A stretch of DNA of 64,000 nt from an uncultured Neomegalonema sp. (GTDB lineage: Bacteria; Pseudomonadota; Alphaproteobacteria; Rhodobacterales; Rhodobacteraceae). Below, in pieces: positions 27,880-38,866 of the stretch. Where the stretch lies: contig CALKBI010000034.1 in assembly GCA_937990185.1 (NCBI GenBank), positions 1 to 64,000 of the forward strand, written 5' to 3'. Position 1 is the first letter of the stretch. Each line of letters begins with the position of its first letter. The notes below the pieces were generated by a model. The model did no database searches. It saw only the letters and a list, made by a program, of their open reading frames with translations, and was not told the origin of the DNA. The translations under genes and the position numbers were made by a program.

Positions 27880-27897
27880 TGTCTAGTTAAACATACA
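27880..27897. promoter_or_regulatory. PpsR/CrtJ-type site 2 (bchC)
   Basis: Second TGT-N12-ACA, 8 bp after site 1, covering the position expected for the -10 hexamer (17 bases after TTGACA). Same tandem geometry as at crtD/crtE. Confidence 0.75.
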
Positions 27898-27953
27898 TAT
27901 TAGATTGATGCTTCCGACTCATAAGATGCACGATCTAATTAGGGGAGGACGTT

Positions 27954-28895
27954 ATGCACGCGGATGCAGTCGTACTTGAAGGTCCAAGACGCTTAGGTGT
28001 CCGTTCCGTCGAGATTGCTGACCCGACATCGAGCGATGTTATCGTCGATATTGCGCATTCTGGTATTTCCGCTGGTACAGAAAAATTATTCTGGTCAGGC
28101 GACATGCCTCCGTTCCCCGGCATGGGCTATCCACTCGTTCCAGGATATGAGGCTTCAGGAGAAGTCGTTGAAGCACCGCGAGGCAGCGCCATCAAGGTTG
28201 GCGATACAGTTTTTGTGCCCGGTGCGACCTGTACCAAAGAAATAAAAAGTTTGTTTGGCGGCGCGTCTTCTCGGATTGTGACTGCGATGGATCGCGTTAT
28301 TCCGCTTGATGCGGCACTTGGTCCGCAGGCGGCGTTAGTGGCATTAGCAGCGACCGCTCGTCATGCGGTGGCGGGGATCAATACCACATTGCCTGACTTG
28401 ATTGTTGGACATGGTGTGTTGGGCCGATTGCTCGCGCGGCTGACACTTGCGGCGGGCGGTGCTGCGCCAACAGTGTGGGAAACGTCGGCTGATCGTAGGA
28501 TAGGCGGTGTCGGTTATGATGTCGTGGACCCTGAAGACGACGAGCGCCGCGATTACCGTTGTATCTATGATTGCAGTGGTGATCCTAACTTGCTCAACGC
28601 TTTAATTGGGCGTCTGCAAAAAGGCGGCGAAATCGTTCTGGCGGGCTTTTATTCTGAACCTCTTAGTTTCGCATTTCCGCCTGCATTCATGAAGGAAGCG
28701 CGTTTTCGAATTGCTGCTGAGTGGAATAAGGCGGACATGATCGCGACTCGCGAGCTGATCGATAATGGCGCATTGTCGCTTGATGGTCTGATCACACACA
28801 CCGCCAATGCGGATGCGGCATCCGACGCATATCAGACCGCGTTTACTGACCCTAACTGCCTTAAAATGATCCTCGATTGGAGGGCTTCTGTATGA
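27954..28895 (+). CDS. bchC: Bacteriochlorophyllide a dehydrogenase BchC
   Basis: A 313-residue member of the zinc-free MDR dehydrogenase family; it oxidises the 3-hydroxyethyl group of the bacteriochlorophyllide to 3-acetyl. Typical segments: [36 protein letters not shown] (seen at residues 38-73), and a divergent nucleotide-binding region. GGGGAGGA precedes the ATG. The stop overlaps bchX (ATGA). It heads the bchCXYZ-puf run. Confidence 0.93.
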   Translation: MHADAVVLEGPRRLGVRSVEIADPTSSDVIVDIAHSGISAGTEKLFWSGDMPPFPGMGYPLVPGYEASGEVVEAPRGSAIKVGDTVFVPGATCTKEIKSLFGGASSRIVTAMDRVIPLDAALGPQAALVALAATARHAVAGINTTLPDLIVGHGVLGRLLARLTLAAGGAAPTVWETSADRRIGGVGYDVVDPEDDERRDYRCIYDCSGDPNLLNALIGRLQKGGEIVLAGFYSEPLSFAFPPAFMKEARFRIAAEWNKADMIATRELIDNGALSLDGLITHTANADAASDAYQTAFTDPNCLKMILDWRASV

Positions 28896-29911
28896 GTCTT
28901 GATGTTCCAAATCTTCGTTCCGATACGTTGGAGGATCACCACGAACGTTTGCGTGATGAAGCGGCGGCTGAGCCGACGATGGAAGTGCCCATCGCTGAGC
29001 CGACGAAAAAGACTCAGATCATAGCGATCTACGGCAAGGGCGGAATTGGGAAGTCATTTACGCTTGCGAACCTCAGCCATATGATGGCGGAGCAAGGCAA
29101 ACGTGTCTTGCTTATCGGTTGCGATCCAAAGTCTGATACGACCTCGCTGTTATTTGGCGGTAAAGCATGTCCGACCATTATCGAAACATCGACGAAGAAG
29201 AAACTGGCCGGGGAAGAAGTTAAGATTGGCGATGTTTGTTTCAAGCGAAACGGTGTTTTCGCGATGGAACTCGGTGGCCCAGAAGTTGGTCGCGGTTGTG
29301 GCGGGCGTGGGATTATTCACGGATTTGAGCTGCTCGAAAAATTAGGTTTTCATGATTGGGACTTTGATTATGTCCTGCTCGATTTCCTAGGCGATGTTGT
29401 TTGCGGCGGCTTCGGATTGCCCATCGCACGGGATATGGCGCAAAAAGTCATCGTCGTTGGGTCTAATGATTTGCAATCTTTGTATGTCGCGAACAATGTT
29501 TGTTCAGCGGTAGATTATTTCCGAAAAATGGGCGGCAATGTCGGCGTTGCTGGGATCGTAATCAACAAAGATGATGGTACGGGTGAAGCTGCGGCGTTTG
29601 CCAAGGCGGTCGATATTCCAATCCTCGCTTCCATCCCACAAGATGATGATTTGCGTAAAAAATCAGCGAATTATCAGATTGTTGGTACGGATGAGACGCA
29701 GTGGGGCAGCTTGTTTGCAGAGCTTGCCGAGAATGTCGGAGAGGCTCCGCCACTGCGCCCGACGCCGCTAACTCAAGACGGATTGCTCGGACTATTTTCT
29801 GCCTCGCAGACCGGCGCAGATTTCGTGCTGGAACCAGCAACCGATGTCGATATGCGCGGGAAAAACTCTGTCGTCAAAGAATCGCTGGAGGTTGTTTACG
29901 ACAATGTTTGA
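28892..29911 (+). CDS. bchX: Chlorophyllide reductase iron protein BchX
   Basis: A 339-residue nitrogenase-iron-protein-like ATPase that passes electrons to BchY-BchZ to reduce chlorophyllide ring B. P-loop GKGGIGKS (48-55); Cys ligands for the bridging 4Fe-4S cluster are in GGKACPTI and GRGCGGRG. I take ATG 28892, which overlaps the bchC stop by four bases, rather than ATG 28877 inside bchC. Its stop overlaps an unusual 32-codon frame that leads into bchY. Confidence 0.95.
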   Translation: MSLDVPNLRSDTLEDHHERLRDEAAAEPTMEVPIAEPTKKTQIIAIYGKGGIGKSFTLANLSHMMAEQGKRVLLIGCDPKSDTTSLLFGGKACPTIIETSTKKKLAGEEVKIGDVCFKRNGVFAMELGGPEVGRGCGGRGIIHGFELLEKLGFHDWDFDYVLLDFLGDVVCGGFGLPIARDMAQKVIVVGSNDLQSLYVANNVCSAVDYFRKMGGNVGVAGIVINKDDGTGEAAAFAKAVDIPILASIPQDDDLRKKSANYQIVGTDETQWGSLFAELAENVGEAPPLRPTPLTQDGLLGLFSASQTGADFVLEPATDVDMRGKNSVVKESLEVVYDNV

Positions 29912-30002
29912 TCTTGAAGAAATGGCCCGCGTTGACGAGGCCTTGGGCCGTATGAATGAAGAGCCTGTTGATGTCGCATCTGATGAGAGTGCGGACGAAT
30001 GA
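29904..30002 (+). CDS. 32-residue putative small protein between bchX and bchY
   Basis: A small frame starting [20 protein letters not shown] and ending with an acidic tail (net strongly negative, helix-forming pattern). Its ATG overlaps the last eight bases of bchX, and its stop (30000-30002) overlaps the bchY ATG as ATGA. GGAG in the end of bchX (CTGGAGG) lies about twelve bases upstream. Such a coupled arrangement argues for translation, if only to deliver ribosomes to bchY. I do not recognise a family. Alternatively it is a passive spacer. Confidence 0.5.
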   Translation: MFDLEEMARVDEALGRMNEEPVDVASDESADE

Positions 30003-31531
30003 CAGATGATGCCTTCATTGATGCTCCTAATTTGAGTGATGCTCCTACACCATCTGAAGATGGAATGGGGTGTCATTCTGCTGGGAAAATGGAGGCGGCA
30101 GCGCGCTCTGCGGGTAAGTCGGAAATCCTTGATCAATACGCGACAGATTATCCACAAGGCCCACATGATAAACCTCAAAGCATGTGCCCTGCGTTTGGGT
30201 CATTGCGCGTTGGATTGCGAATGCGCCGCGTGGCGACGGTTCTATCCGGCTCGGCCTGTTGCGTTTATGGCCTAACATTCGTTTCGCACTTTTATGGAGC
30301 GCGACGCTCTGTTGGTTATGTCCCGTTTAACTCTGAAACTCTGGTTACAGGTAAACTGTTTGAGGACATTCGCGAGTCTGTTCATGCAATGGCAGACCCG
30401 GAAAAGTATGACGCGATAGTGGTCACAAATCTATGCGTGCCGACTGCATCGGGCGTACCGCTCCGTTTGCTGCCTAATGAGATCAACGGTGTTCGGATTG
30501 TTGGTATCGACGTTCCGGGCTTTGGTATTCCCACTCATGCGGAAGCCAAGGACGTTCTTGCGGGTGCGATGCTGAAATATGCGCGGGAAGAGGCAGAAGC
30601 TGGCCCCGTTGCAACACCGGAGTCAGGTAAATCTGATCGCCCGACTGTCGCATTACTGGGCGAGATGTTTCCGGTTGATCCAATTTCGATTGGGGCAATG
30701 TTAGATCCAATGGGGCTAGCTGCTGGTCCTACGGTTCCATGCCGTGAATGGCGTGAGCTTTATTCTGCGCTTGATTGCGGCGCCGTTGCTGCGATTCATC
30801 CATTCTACACTGCGGCGGTCCGTGAGTTTGAAGCTGCAGGGCGAACAATCGTCGGATCAGCACCAGTTGGCCATGACGGAACTGCCGCTTGGCTTGCGGG
30901 TATCGGAGATGCCTTCAATATAAGCGCGGATAAGATTGCTGAGGCTCAAAATAAATTCTTGCCCGCTATCAAAGGCGCATTAGCCGCGACTCCAATCAAC
31001 GGCACAATCACACTCTCGGGCTATGAAGGGTCGGAGTTGCTAGTCGCCCGTTTGTTAATCGAGAGCGGGGCGAATGTGCCTTACGTTGGTACAGCCTGCG
31101 CTAAGAGTGCTTGGTCAGAAGCGGATCGTGATTGGCTTGAGGCCAAAGGCGTTAAGGTGAAATTCCGTGCCAGCCTTGAAGATGATTGTTCTGCGATGGA
31201 AGCGATCAATCCTGATCTCGCTATCGGTACAACACCCGTTGTTCAAAAAGCGAAAGAGCGCGGCACACCGGGATTATATTTCACTAATTTAATTTCAGCA
31301 CGGCCTTTGATGGGACCGGCTGGTGCAGGATCACTTGCGCAGGTCGTCAATGCTGCCATCGGTAACAAAGGCCGGATGGACACAATGCGTGAATTCTTCG
31401 AAGGCGTTGGGAGCGGCGATACCGCTGGCGTCTGGGAAGGTTCACCCAATGTGGATGACGGCTTCCGTGCGCACCGCCAAAAGAAGCGCGAAAAGGCCGC
31501 TCGCGCTGCCAAAGCTGCGGAGATGATCTGA
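29999..31531 (+). CDS. bchY: Chlorophyllide reductase subunit Y
   Basis: A 510-residue NifD-like subunit of chlorophyllide a reductase; with BchZ it forms the catalytic component. Cys-containing segments ([37 protein letters not shown]) supply Fe-S ligands as in the family. ATG overlaps the preceding small frame; the stop TGA overlaps the bchZ ATG by one base (TGATG). Confidence 0.95.
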   Translation: MTDDAFIDAPNLSDAPTPSEDGMGCHSAGKMEAAARSAGKSEILDQYATDYPQGPHDKPQSMCPAFGSLRVGLRMRRVATVLSGSACCVYGLTFVSHFYGARRSVGYVPFNSETLVTGKLFEDIRESVHAMADPEKYDAIVVTNLCVPTASGVPLRLLPNEINGVRIVGIDVPGFGIPTHAEAKDVLAGAMLKYAREEAEAGPVATPESGKSDRPTVALLGEMFPVDPISIGAMLDPMGLAAGPTVPCREWRELYSALDCGAVAAIHPFYTAAVREFEAAGRTIVGSAPVGHDGTAAWLAGIGDAFNISADKIAEAQNKFLPAIKGALAATPINGTITLSGYEGSELLVARLLIESGANVPYVGTACAKSAWSEADRDWLEAKGVKVKFRASLEDDCSAMEAINPDLAIGTTPVVQKAKERGTPGLYFTNLISARPLMGPAGAGSLAQVVNAAIGNKGRMDTMREFFEGVGSGDTAGVWEGSPNVDDGFRAHRQKKREKAARAAKAAEMI

Positions 31532-32988
31532 TGCTTGTGCAAGATCATGACAGGGCGGGTGGGTATTGGGGCGCGGTCTATGCGTTCTGCGCGACCAAAG
31601 GCTTGCAAGTCGTTATTGACGGCCCTGTTGGATGCGAGAACCTGCCCGTTACGTCGGTCTTGCACTATACTGACGGCCTTCCGCCGCACGAGTTGCCTAT
31701 TGTCGTGACGGGCCTCGGCGAAGAAGAACTTGGCCGTGATGGTACGGAAGGTGCGATGAAGCGGGCATGGAATACGCTTGACCCTGCTCTGCCTGCGGTG
31801 GTTGTTACCGGATCAATCTCTGAGATGATCGGCGGTGGCGTAACGCCTGAAGGAACCAATATCCAACGGTTTTTACCGCGCACTATTGATGAAGATCAAT
31901 GGGAAGCGGCGGATCGCGCGATGACTTGGATCTTCACCGAATTCGGCTGCACCAAAGAACGACCCCGCAAGACGACACCTTTGGCTGAAGGGCAAAAACC
32001 GCGCGTCAATATCCTTGGCCCGATGTACGGCACGTTTAACATGCCATCCGATGTCGCGGAAATCCGGCGCTTGGTTGAAGGCATCGGCGCTGAGATTAAC
32101 ATGGTAATGCCACTCGGTTCTCATCTCGGCGAGATGCCCAAATTGGTGAACTCCGAAGCGAATGTGGTTATGTATCGCGAGTTCGGTCGTGGCCTCGCCG
32201 AAGTGCTTGGCAAACCTTATTTGCAAGCGCCTGTTGGCATTGACTCGACAACAAAGTTTTTGCGCAAACTCGGCGAGATGCTGGGCCTTGATCCGGAACC
32301 TTTCATTGAACAGGAAAAGCACTCCACGCTAAAACCTGTTTGGGATTTGTGGCGCTCGGTCACGCAAGATTTCTTTGCGACCGCGAGTTTTGCGATCGTT
32401 GCGAACGAGACTTATACACGCGGTATTCAAAACTATCTTGAACACGAACTTGGATTGCCGTGCGCTTTCGCTGTTCCGCGTATCGCAGGTAAGAAAACCG
32501 ATAATGATGCTGTCCGAGAGATGATGCACGAAAAGCGTCCGCTTGTCGTTCTGGGATCGATTAACGAAAAAATGTATCTTGCAGAAATGAGCAGTGGTCA
32601 CGGACCAAAACCTGCGTTCATTCCGGCAAGTTTTCCCGGTGCTGCCATTCGACGCGCTACCGGAACGCCAATGATGGGATATGCGGGGGCGACCTATCTG
32701 TTGCAGGAAGTTTGTAACAGCCTCTTCGATGCATTGTTCCATATTCTGCCCCTCGGAACCGAGATGGATGCAGCGGCAGCAACACCGACCCGTTTGCGTC
32801 GTGACTTTCCTTGGGACCCTGATGCTCAGGCATTGCTCGATAAGATTGTCGAGGACCACCCGATTCTTACCCGTATTTCTGCCGCGAAAACGCTTCGTGA
32901 TCGTGCAGAAAAATCCGCTCTTGATGCTGGAGCCGACCGTGTCGTGCGCGAAAACGTCGCCGCGCTGCAAACCGGCTCTAAAGATTAA
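31531..32988 (+). CDS. bchZ: Chlorophyllide reductase subunit Z
   Basis: A 485-residue NifK-like subunit of chlorophyllide reductase. The N-terminal [18 protein letters not shown] and [20 protein letters not shown] segments (Cys for the Fe-S cluster) are typical, and the C-terminal PW...A..LL.KI domain ends the protein. It is coupled to bchY by a one-base overlap. pufQ follows 27 bp later. Confidence 0.95.
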   Translation: MLVQDHDRAGGYWGAVYAFCATKGLQVVIDGPVGCENLPVTSVLHYTDGLPPHELPIVVTGLGEEELGRDGTEGAMKRAWNTLDPALPAVVVTGSISEMIGGGVTPEGTNIQRFLPRTIDEDQWEAADRAMTWIFTEFGCTKERPRKTTPLAEGQKPRVNILGPMYGTFNMPSDVAEIRRLVEGIGAEINMVMPLGSHLGEMPKLVNSEANVVMYREFGRGLAEVLGKPYLQAPVGIDSTTKFLRKLGEMLGLDPEPFIEQEKHSTLKPVWDLWRSVTQDFFATASFAIVANETYTRGIQNYLEHELGLPCAFAVPRIAGKKTDNDAVREMMHEKRPLVVLGSINEKMYLAEMSSGHGPKPAFIPASFPGAAIRRATGTPMMGYAGATYLLQEVCNSLFDALFHILPLGTEMDAAAATPTRLRRDFPWDPDAQALLDKIVEDHPILTRISAAKTLRDRAEKSALDAGADRVVRENVAALQTGSKD

Positions 32989-33015
32989 CATCGTCCGTTG
33001 AAAATGGAGATTAAC

Positions 33016-33237
33016 ATGGCTGTACAAAACCCAGACGCCCCGATGCGTTCACGCGTTAAGCGTCAGCCACGCGCTGAATACTGGATTTATTTTACGCTGC
33101 TGTTTGCTTTGCTTTTGCCGACGACATTGCTCAAGCGCGTTTTCGCCATGGCAACCGGCGAACCATCGCAAGAAAGCGTTTTACGTGAAGCGGTAAGCGA
33201 AGCACACACAGCGGCTTCGATGATTTTCTCCGCCTGA
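33016..33237 (+). CDS. pufQ: PufQ protein
   Basis: A 73-residue protein with a basic N-terminus (RSRVKRQPRAEYW), one hydrophobic segment (about residues 25-41) and a C-terminal region with REA.SEAHT, as in PufQ of Rhodobacter, which is involved in bacteriochlorophyll delivery or LH/RC formation. Start ATG 33016 lies after GGAGATTAAC; an in-frame ATG at 33004 overlaps that ribosome site. It is the first gene of the puf unit. Confidence 0.85.
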   Translation: MAVQNPDAPMRSRVKRQPRAEYWIYFTLLFALLLPTTLLKRVFAMATGEPSQESVLREAVSEAHTAASMIFSA

Positions 33238-33261
33238 TTTACGGCGCGGAGTTTTAGAGAT

Positions 33262-33287
33262 CACTTCGCTTGCTTGCATGTGAAGTG
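33262..33287 (+). promoter_or_regulatory. Hairpin in the pufQ-pufB spacer
   Basis: CACTTC/GAAGTG stem with a 14-base loop in the 127-bp spacer. In purple bacteria this spacer contains RNA processing sites; this role is inferred. Confidence 0.35.
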
Positions 33288-33364
33288 CTGCTGATGGGCG
33301 AGCGCCGATCAGTGACTTGGCTGCGGGCAACCGTAGTTTCGATTGCTCAACTGGAGGTACCCAA

Positions 33365-33520
33365 ATGAGTGACAACGACGGCCTGTCTTTCACAGGCCTT
33401 TCCGAAGAACAGGCGCAGGAACTGCACTCTGTCTATATGAGCGGGCTTATTCTTTTCACCGCAGTTGCGGCGGTCGCTCACTTGGCAGTGCTAATCTGGC
33501 GTCCTTGGTTCTACCTTTAG
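33365..33520 (+). CDS. pufB: Light-harvesting 1 beta subunit
   Basis: A 51-residue single-span antenna peptide of the LH1 ring. The bacteriochlorophyll-ligand His is in [14 protein letters not shown], followed by the usual aromatic C-terminus WFYL. A second conserved His (ELHSVY) precedes the membrane span. Start ATG 33365 has GGAGGT seven bases upstream, a very strong ribosome site befitting a structural antenna gene. pufA follows after 12 bp. Confidence 0.95.
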   Translation: MSDNDGLSFTGLSEEQAQELHSVYMSGLILFTAVAAVAHLAVLIWRPWFYL

Positions 33521-33532
33521 AGGAGGGATGAA

Positions 33533-33706
33533 ATGAGCAAGTTCTACAAAGTCTGGCTGATTTTCGATCCACGCCGTGTGTTTGTTGCACAAGGCGTATT
33601 CCTCTTCCTGCTGGCGGCGATGATTCACCTCGTCCTGCTAAGTACGGAACGCTACAACTGGTTTGAGGTCGCACAGGCCGAAGAAATTGCGCGCGCTGCA
33701 GAGTAA
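33533..33706 (+). CDS. pufA: Light-harvesting 1 alpha subunit
   Basis: A 57-residue LH1 alpha peptide: [16 protein letters not shown]-terminus, a single membrane span and the bacteriochlorophyll-ligand His in [16 protein letters not shown]. Start ATG 33533 is preceded by AGGAGGGAT. With PufB it forms the core antenna around the reaction centre. It is followed by a stable hairpin before pufL. Confidence 0.95.
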   Translation: MSKFYKVWLIFDPRRVFVAQGVFLFLLAAMIHLVLLSTERYNWFEVAQAEEIARAAE

Positions 33707-33744
33707 TCTGTCGCGGACAATTTTTCATTCCAGTTATCAAGAAA

Positions 33745-33773
33745 GCTGCGGGCGTCTTCATGATGGCCGCAGC
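33745..33773 (+). promoter_or_regulatory. pufA-pufL intercistronic hairpin
   Basis: GCTGCGG/CCGCAGC stem with a mismatch and four further inner pairs around a 5-base loop. In Rhodobacter, hairpins here protect the pufBA mRNA and give antenna excess over reaction centre; the same role is likely but inferred. Confidence 0.65.
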
Positions 33774-33845
33774 AAATACCTCGCTGATTGCTCGTCGGCG
33801 CGGAAGGATACATTCATTTTCTAAGACCGAGAGCGGAGACCCATC

Positions 33846-34688
33846 ATGGCATTGCTCAGTTTTGAACGAAAATATCGTGTGAAAGGTGGGACGCTGATCG
33901 GCGGCGATCTTTTCGATTTTTGGGTTGGGCCTTTTTTCGTGGGCTTCTTCGGAGTGACGACCCTGTTCTTTACAGCACTGGGAACAGCTCTCATTTTTTA
34001 CGGAGCTGCCCTTCAAGGCACATTTAATCCGTGGCTCATCAATATTCAGCCGCCTGATTTAAGTTATGGCCTTGGCATGGCTCCGCTCGCCGAAGGCGGT
34101 CTTTGGCAGATTATCACAATTTGCGCGATTGGCGCTTTTGTGAGTTGGGCTTTGCGGGAGGTGGAAATTTGCCGGAAGCTCGGCATCGGTTATCACGTTC
34201 CTTTCGCATTTAGCTTTGCAATTTTTGCTTATGTAACATTGGTCGTGATCCGGCCCGTATTGCTCGGTGCTTGGGGCCATGGCTTTCCGTATGGAATTTT
34301 CAGTCACCTCGATTGGGTGTCAAATGTCGGGTATTCTTACCTGCATTTCCACTACAATCCTGCTCACATGCTGGCGGTGACGTTCTTCTTCACGACGACA
34401 TTGGCATTGGCGCTTCATGGCGGATTGATCTTGTCGGCAGCCAATCCTGAAAAAGGCGAAGAGGTCAAAACACCTGATCATGAAGATACTTTCTTCCGCG
34501 ACTTCATCGGGTATTCGGTCGGGACGCTGGGCATTCACCGTGTTGGTCTGTTGTTGGCTTTGAATGCTGTTTTCTGGTCGGCGGTTTGTATCGTTATCTC
34601 TGGCCCGGTTTGGACGAGTGGCTGGCCTGAATGGTGGAACTGGTGGCTTGAATTGCCGATCTGGCCAAACGCGGAGGCGATGTCATGA
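33846..34688 (+). CDS. pufL: Reaction centre L subunit
   Basis: A 280-residue, five-helix core subunit that binds the special-pair and accessory bacteriochlorophylls, bacteriopheophytin and quinone. His ligands appear in [12 protein letters not shown] and in [13 protein letters not shown] (non-heme iron region). Length is typical. It is coupled to pufM by an ATGA overlap (34685-34688). Confidence 0.97.
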   Translation: MALLSFERKYRVKGGTLIGGDLFDFWVGPFFVGFFGVTTLFFTALGTALIFYGAALQGTFNPWLINIQPPDLSYGLGMAPLAEGGLWQIITICAIGAFVSWALREVEICRKLGIGYHVPFAFSFAIFAYVTLVVIRPVLLGAWGHGFPYGIFSHLDWVSNVGYSYLHFHYNPAHMLAVTFFFTTTLALALHGGLILSAANPEKGEEVKTPDHEDTFFRDFIGYSVGTLGIHRVGLLLALNAVFWSAVCIVISGPVWTSGWPEWWNWWLELPIWPNAEAMS

Positions 34689-35644
34689 TTGAGTATCAGA
34701 ACATCTTCAATCAAGTGCAGGTTCAAGGCCCCGCTGAATTAGGGATCACGAATGGCAAAGGGATTGAGAAAGAACGTGGTGGAACACCGTTTTTCTCGAA
34801 AATCATGGGTTGGATCGGGAATGCTCAGATTGGCCCTATCCATCTCGGATTCTTTGGCCTGATTTCAGTCATTACCGGCACATTGGCCTTTAACATTATT
34901 GGCTTGAATATGCTGGCGCAGGTTGGCTGGTCCTTCCCTGAGTTTTTGCGCCAAGGATTTTGGCTTGCGCTGGAACCACCAGGACCGGAATGGGGTTTGC
35001 GAATGCCGCCTCTCGATCAAGGTGGCTGGTATATTATCTGTAGTTTCTTCCTGTTAATTTCAGTTCTTAGCTGGTGGGTGCGCAGTTATGTGCGCGCGTC
35101 CGAATTGAAAATGGGTAAGCATGTCGCTTGGGCTTTTGCCGCTGCAATCTGGCTGTTCCTTGTCTTGGGGTTGTTCCGTCCGGTTCTTATGGGATCATGG
35201 TCGGAAGCGGTTCCTTACGGGATCTTCCCTCACTTGGATTGGACCACGGCGTTTTCCATTCGCTATGGTAATCTCTACTATAATCCATTCCATGCGCTTT
35301 CTATCGTCTTCCTTTACGGTTCCGTTCTGCTGTTTGCGATGCATGGTGCGACGATTTTAGCCGTGTCCCGTCTCGGTGGTGATCGCGAGTTAGAGCAGAT
35401 CTTCGACCGTGGAACGGCATCAGAGCGCGCCGCATTGTTCTGGCGCTGGACGATGGGCTTTAACGCGACGATGGAAGGCATTCACCGTTGGGCTTGGTGG
35501 TTTGCTGTTCTGACACCGATTACTGGCGGTATTGGAATTCTGATCACCGGAACGCTTGTCGATAATTGGTATCTCTGGGCTATCGAGCACAGTTTCGCGC
35601 CAGCGTATGAAGGCGGCTACGGCTACGAAGCCTATACACCTTGA
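34685..35644 (+). CDS. pufM: Reaction centre M subunit
   Basis: A 319-residue M subunit partnering PufL. Family segments: [25 protein letters not shown] with chlorophyll and iron ligand His, and [15 protein letters not shown]. Translation is coupled to pufL. The C-terminus ([10 protein letters not shown]) is slightly extended, as in reaction centres that carry a cytochrome subunit. pufC follows after 10 bp. Confidence 0.97.
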   Translation: MIEYQNIFNQVQVQGPAELGITNGKGIEKERGGTPFFSKIMGWIGNAQIGPIHLGFFGLISVITGTLAFNIIGLNMLAQVGWSFPEFLRQGFWLALEPPGPEWGLRMPPLDQGGWYIICSFFLLISVLSWWVRSYVRASELKMGKHVAWAFAAAIWLFLVLGLFRPVLMGSWSEAVPYGIFPHLDWTTAFSIRYGNLYYNPFHALSIVFLYGSVLLFAMHGATILAVSRLGGDRELEQIFDRGTASERAALFWRWTMGFNATMEGIHRWAWWFAVLTPITGGIGILITGTLVDNWYLWAIEHSFAPAYEGGYGYEAYTP

Positions 35645-35654
35645 GGAGCCGAAA

Positions 35655-36746
35655 ATGTTTGATTTAGATTGGTTCCCTAAGTGGAACAGAGAAAACCCGA
35701 AGGACGTTTTCGGACCTGCGATTATTATTGGTGCGGTGGGAGGAGCGGTTTTGGTCGCTGCTTTGATCATCACTTGGGGTAACCCTGCTGAGACATCAAC
35801 GATGCAGACCGGCCCGCGCGGTTCCGGTATGGGTGTTGTAGAGTTGGTAGCCAACCGAGAAGCAGTTGATCCTACCGTTGAAGCTTATACCTCTGATGCG
35901 CCATATGCCCCGGAGGAGGGCGATGCCCTCGCGAAAGACGTTTATAAAAATGTTCAAGTCCTAGGTGATGTCACTGAGGATAACTTTGATCGCATGATGG
36001 CGTCGATAACTGCGTGGGTCTCGCCGGATGAAGGCTGCGCTTATTGTCACGGCGATGATGAGACTTATGCGAAGGATGATCTTTACACTAAGGTTGTGGC
36101 GCGCCGGATGATCCAGATGACACAACTGATTAATGAAGAGTATGAAGGGCACGTCGCTCCGGCAGGTGTAAACTGTTATACGTGCCACCGGGGTGAAGCG
36201 ATCCCGAGCGATATTTGGTTCAAACGCTCCCCCGTATTGCAAAATGTGAGTGGCTGGTCTGCTAACCAAAACTTTGCAACATTGCAGAGCAGTTCAACGT
36301 CGTTACCGACAGACGCGCTGGAGCAATATCTTTTGGGAGACGAGACGATCTCGGTCCACGATCTGGAACCGCGCGCGTCGAACGAGGGAACTGCAGCGAT
36401 CCAGAATGCTGAGCGCACGTATTCATTGATGAATTACTATGCTAACTCGTTAGGCGTGAATTGTACGTTTTGTCACAACACCCGTGCATTCTATGATGGA
36501 GAGCAAGTGACACCGCAATGGGCAGTGGCAAATGAAGCCCGTGCGATGGTGCAAGATATTAATAATGATTACCTTGTACCCCTGAAAGACGCTTATCCTG
36601 CCAATCGGCTTGGCCCCAGACACAGCGATGCGCCAAAAGCCGCATGCAAAACCTGTCATAAAGGGGTATACAAACCTTTGGGAGGCATGGATATGATCTC
36701 AGATTGGCCGGAATTGGCCACTACTGAAACGCCAGTCTACGAGTGA
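35655..36746 (+). CDS. pufC: Reaction centre tetraheme cytochrome subunit
   Basis: A 363-residue cytochrome that re-reduces the special pair from the periplasm. Four CxxCH heme sites at C128-H132, C174-H178, C270-H274 and C331-H335. The N-terminus has one uncleaved-looking membrane span (residues 20-41) and no lipobox Cys, so it is probably anchored by the helix rather than by lipid. The start at ATG 35655 follows GAGGAGCCG. pufX is absent. Confidence 0.96.
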   Translation: MFDLDWFPKWNRENPKDVFGPAIIIGAVGGAVLVAALIITWGNPAETSTMQTGPRGSGMGVVELVANREAVDPTVEAYTSDAPYAPEEGDALAKDVYKNVQVLGDVTEDNFDRMMASITAWVSPDEGCAYCHGDDETYAKDDLYTKVVARRMIQMTQLINEEYEGHVAPAGVNCYTCHRGEAIPSDIWFKRSPVLQNVSGWSANQNFATLQSSSTSLPTDALEQYLLGDETISVHDLEPRASNEGTAAIQNAERTYSLMNYYANSLGVNCTFCHNTRAFYDGEQVTPQWAVANEARAMVQDINNDYLVPLKDAYPANRLGPRHSDAPKAACKTCHKGVYKPLGGMDMISDWPELATTETPVYE

Positions 36747-36753
36747 GAGCGCA

Positions 36754-38724
36754 ATGACAAAGCTCAGGGTGCTGGAAAGGGTAACGATGACGACCGAAAC
36801 CGAAAAGCGCCCTGAGACACCGACTCTCGACCGTGTTGCGTTTCCGAGTGATTTGCGTGACATGACGGACCGGGAATTGGCAACGCTTGCCAATGAACTG
36901 CGAGCGGAGACTATTTCGGCGGTTTCGGATACAGGGGGCCATCTTGGATCGAGCCTCGGTGTGGTCGAAATGACCGTGGCCATTCATGCCGTTTTCAATA
37001 CTCCGCATGATAAACTCATCTTTGATGTTGGGCATCAGTGCTACCCCCACAAAATTCTTACGGGGCGGCGCGATCGCATTCGCACGCTGCGCCAAAAAGA
37101 TGGCCTGTCAGGTTTTACCAAACGGAGTGAGAGCGAATACGACCCGTTCGGCGCGGCACATTCGTCAACATCTATTTCGGCTGCGCTCGGGTTTTCCGCT
37201 GCCCGGGATATGGGTGCATCGACAGGTGATGGAATTGCTGTGATCGGCGATGGGTCGATTAGTGCGGGCATGGCGTATGAGGCGCTCAATAACGCTGGCA
37301 GCTTGGGCAAAAGGCTGTTTGTGATCCTCAATGATAATGAGATGTCGATTGCGCCGCCCGTCGGAGCGATGTCGAATTATCTTTCCAGCCTTTATGAAAA
37401 TACGCCCCTACATGCGTTGAAAGAGATCGCCGACGGGTTTGCACAGAACTTGCCTGAACCTTTACGTGAGGGTGCTATGCGAGCGCGTTCGCTCGTGACG
37501 GGAGAAGGCGAGAAGGACACGACACTCTTTGAGAAGATGGGCTTTAACTACATTGGCCCAATCGACGGCCATGATATGAGCCAATTGTTGCCTGTGCTGC
37601 GCGCGGCCCGTGCGAGGGCTGATGGCCCGACTTTAATCCATTGTGTGACCGTTAAAGGTAAGGGCTATGCGCCCGCTGAGAACTCTGCCGACAAGTATCA
37701 CGGCGTATCCAAGTTCAATGTTGCCTCAGGTAAGCAATCCAAAGCGATTTCGAATGCGCCGAGTTATACTGCGATCTTTGGCGAGTCCCTTGTCGCTGAA
37801 GCAGAGCGCGATAGCCGTATTGTCGGAATAACCGCCGCAATGCCGGATGGAACCGGTATCGATAAATTGGCGAAGCGTTTTCCTGCACGAACCTTTGATG
37901 TTGGGATCGCCGAGCAGCATGGCGTTACCTTTGCGGCTGGATTAGCCGGAGCGGGGATGAAACCGTTCTGTGCGATTTACTCGACTTTTCTACAACGCGG
38001 TTATGATCAGGTTGTGCATGACGTTGCTTTGCAGAATCTGCCAGTGCGGTTTGCGATTGATCGCGCTGGTTTGGTTGGCGCGGATGGCGCGACTCATGCC
38101 GGCGCGTTTGACATCGCTTATCTGACGAACTTGCCGAACTTTACGGTGATGGCGGCGTCGGATGAGGCTGAACTCATGCATATGGTGGCGACTGCGGTTG
38201 CCCATGACAGCGGCCCGATTGCTTTTCGGTATCCGCGGGGGGCAGGCGTTGGCGTTGATCTGCCTGAACGCGGCGTGCCGCTCGAAATTGGTAAGGGCCG
38301 TGTTGTGAAAGAGGGTAGCAAAGTTGCGTTGCTTTCCTTTGGTGGCCATCTGCAAGAATGCATTGCGGCTGCGGAAGACCTTGATGCACGGGGCATCTCA
38401 ACCACCGTTGCAGATGCGCGCTTTGCCAAACCACTCGATACCGACTTGATCGCATCGCTGGCGGCAGAGCATGAAGTTTTGATCACCGTTGAACAAGGCT
38501 CTACGGGAGGTTTCGGCGCGCATGTTTTGCATTGGATGAGTGACGAAGGCTTGCTTGATGGCGATGTCCGTGTGCGCTCAATGACCTTGCCAGACAAGTT
38601 TATCGATCAAGCCAGCCCGGCGGATATGTATGCTGAGGCTGGGCTAACAAAAGACGATATTGCCGCGAAAGTCTTGACAACATTGGGTGTATCGACTGCC
38701 GAGTTTGGTCAGGCTAGCGCTTAA
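36754..38724 (+). CDS. dxs: 1-deoxy-D-xylulose-5-phosphate synthase
   Basis: A 656-residue thiamine-diphosphate enzyme, first step of the MEP isoprenoid pathway. Motifs: [11 protein letters not shown], the TPP motif [18 protein letters not shown], and [13 protein letters not shown]. It follows pufC by seven bases, so it should be made with the reaction centre and feed carotenoid and phytol synthesis. ATG 36787, with GGAAAGGG just upstream, is an alternative start giving 645 residues. Confidence 0.95.
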   Translation: MTKLRVLERVTMTTETEKRPETPTLDRVAFPSDLRDMTDRELATLANELRAETISAVSDTGGHLGSSLGVVEMTVAIHAVFNTPHDKLIFDVGHQCYPHKILTGRRDRIRTLRQKDGLSGFTKRSESEYDPFGAAHSSTSISAALGFSAARDMGASTGDGIAVIGDGSISAGMAYEALNNAGSLGKRLFVILNDNEMSIAPPVGAMSNYLSSLYENTPLHALKEIADGFAQNLPEPLREGAMRARSLVTGEGEKDTTLFEKMGFNYIGPIDGHDMSQLLPVLRAARARADGPTLIHCVTVKGKGYAPAENSADKYHGVSKFNVASGKQSKAISNAPSYTAIFGESLVAEAERDSRIVGITAAMPDGTGIDKLAKRFPARTFDVGIAEQHGVTFAAGLAGAGMKPFCAIYSTFLQRGYDQVVHDVALQNLPVRFAIDRAGLVGADGATHAGAFDIAYLTNLPNFTVMAASDEAELMHMVATAVAHDSGPIAFRYPRGAGVGVDLPERGVPLEIGKGRVVKEGSKVALLSFGGHLQECIAAAEDLDARGISTTVADARFAKPLDTDLIASLAAEHEVLITVEQGSTGGFGAHVLHWMSDEGLLDGDVRVRSMTLPDKFIDQASPADMYAEAGLTKDDIAAKVLTTLGVSTAEFGQASA

Positions 38725-38743
38725 CACTCCGGAAATTTGGAAC

Positions 38744-38783
38744 AGGCAGGTTTTACAGAGTACGCGATGTAAGACCGGACTGG
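38744..38783 (+). other. Inverted repeat after dxs
   Basis: GTTTTACA/TGTAAGAC (one G-T pair) around a 10-base loop, flanked by CAGGCAG and CTGGCCTG. It may end or process the puf-dxs transcript; there is no T-run, so the role is uncertain. Confidence 0.3.
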
Positions 38784-38866
38784 CCTGCTCTGGCGGATGC
38801 TCCGTAGACTAAAAATCCCTGCTGCGATAGCATTGCAATCGACCTTAGAGTTTGGAGATTGCTCGG

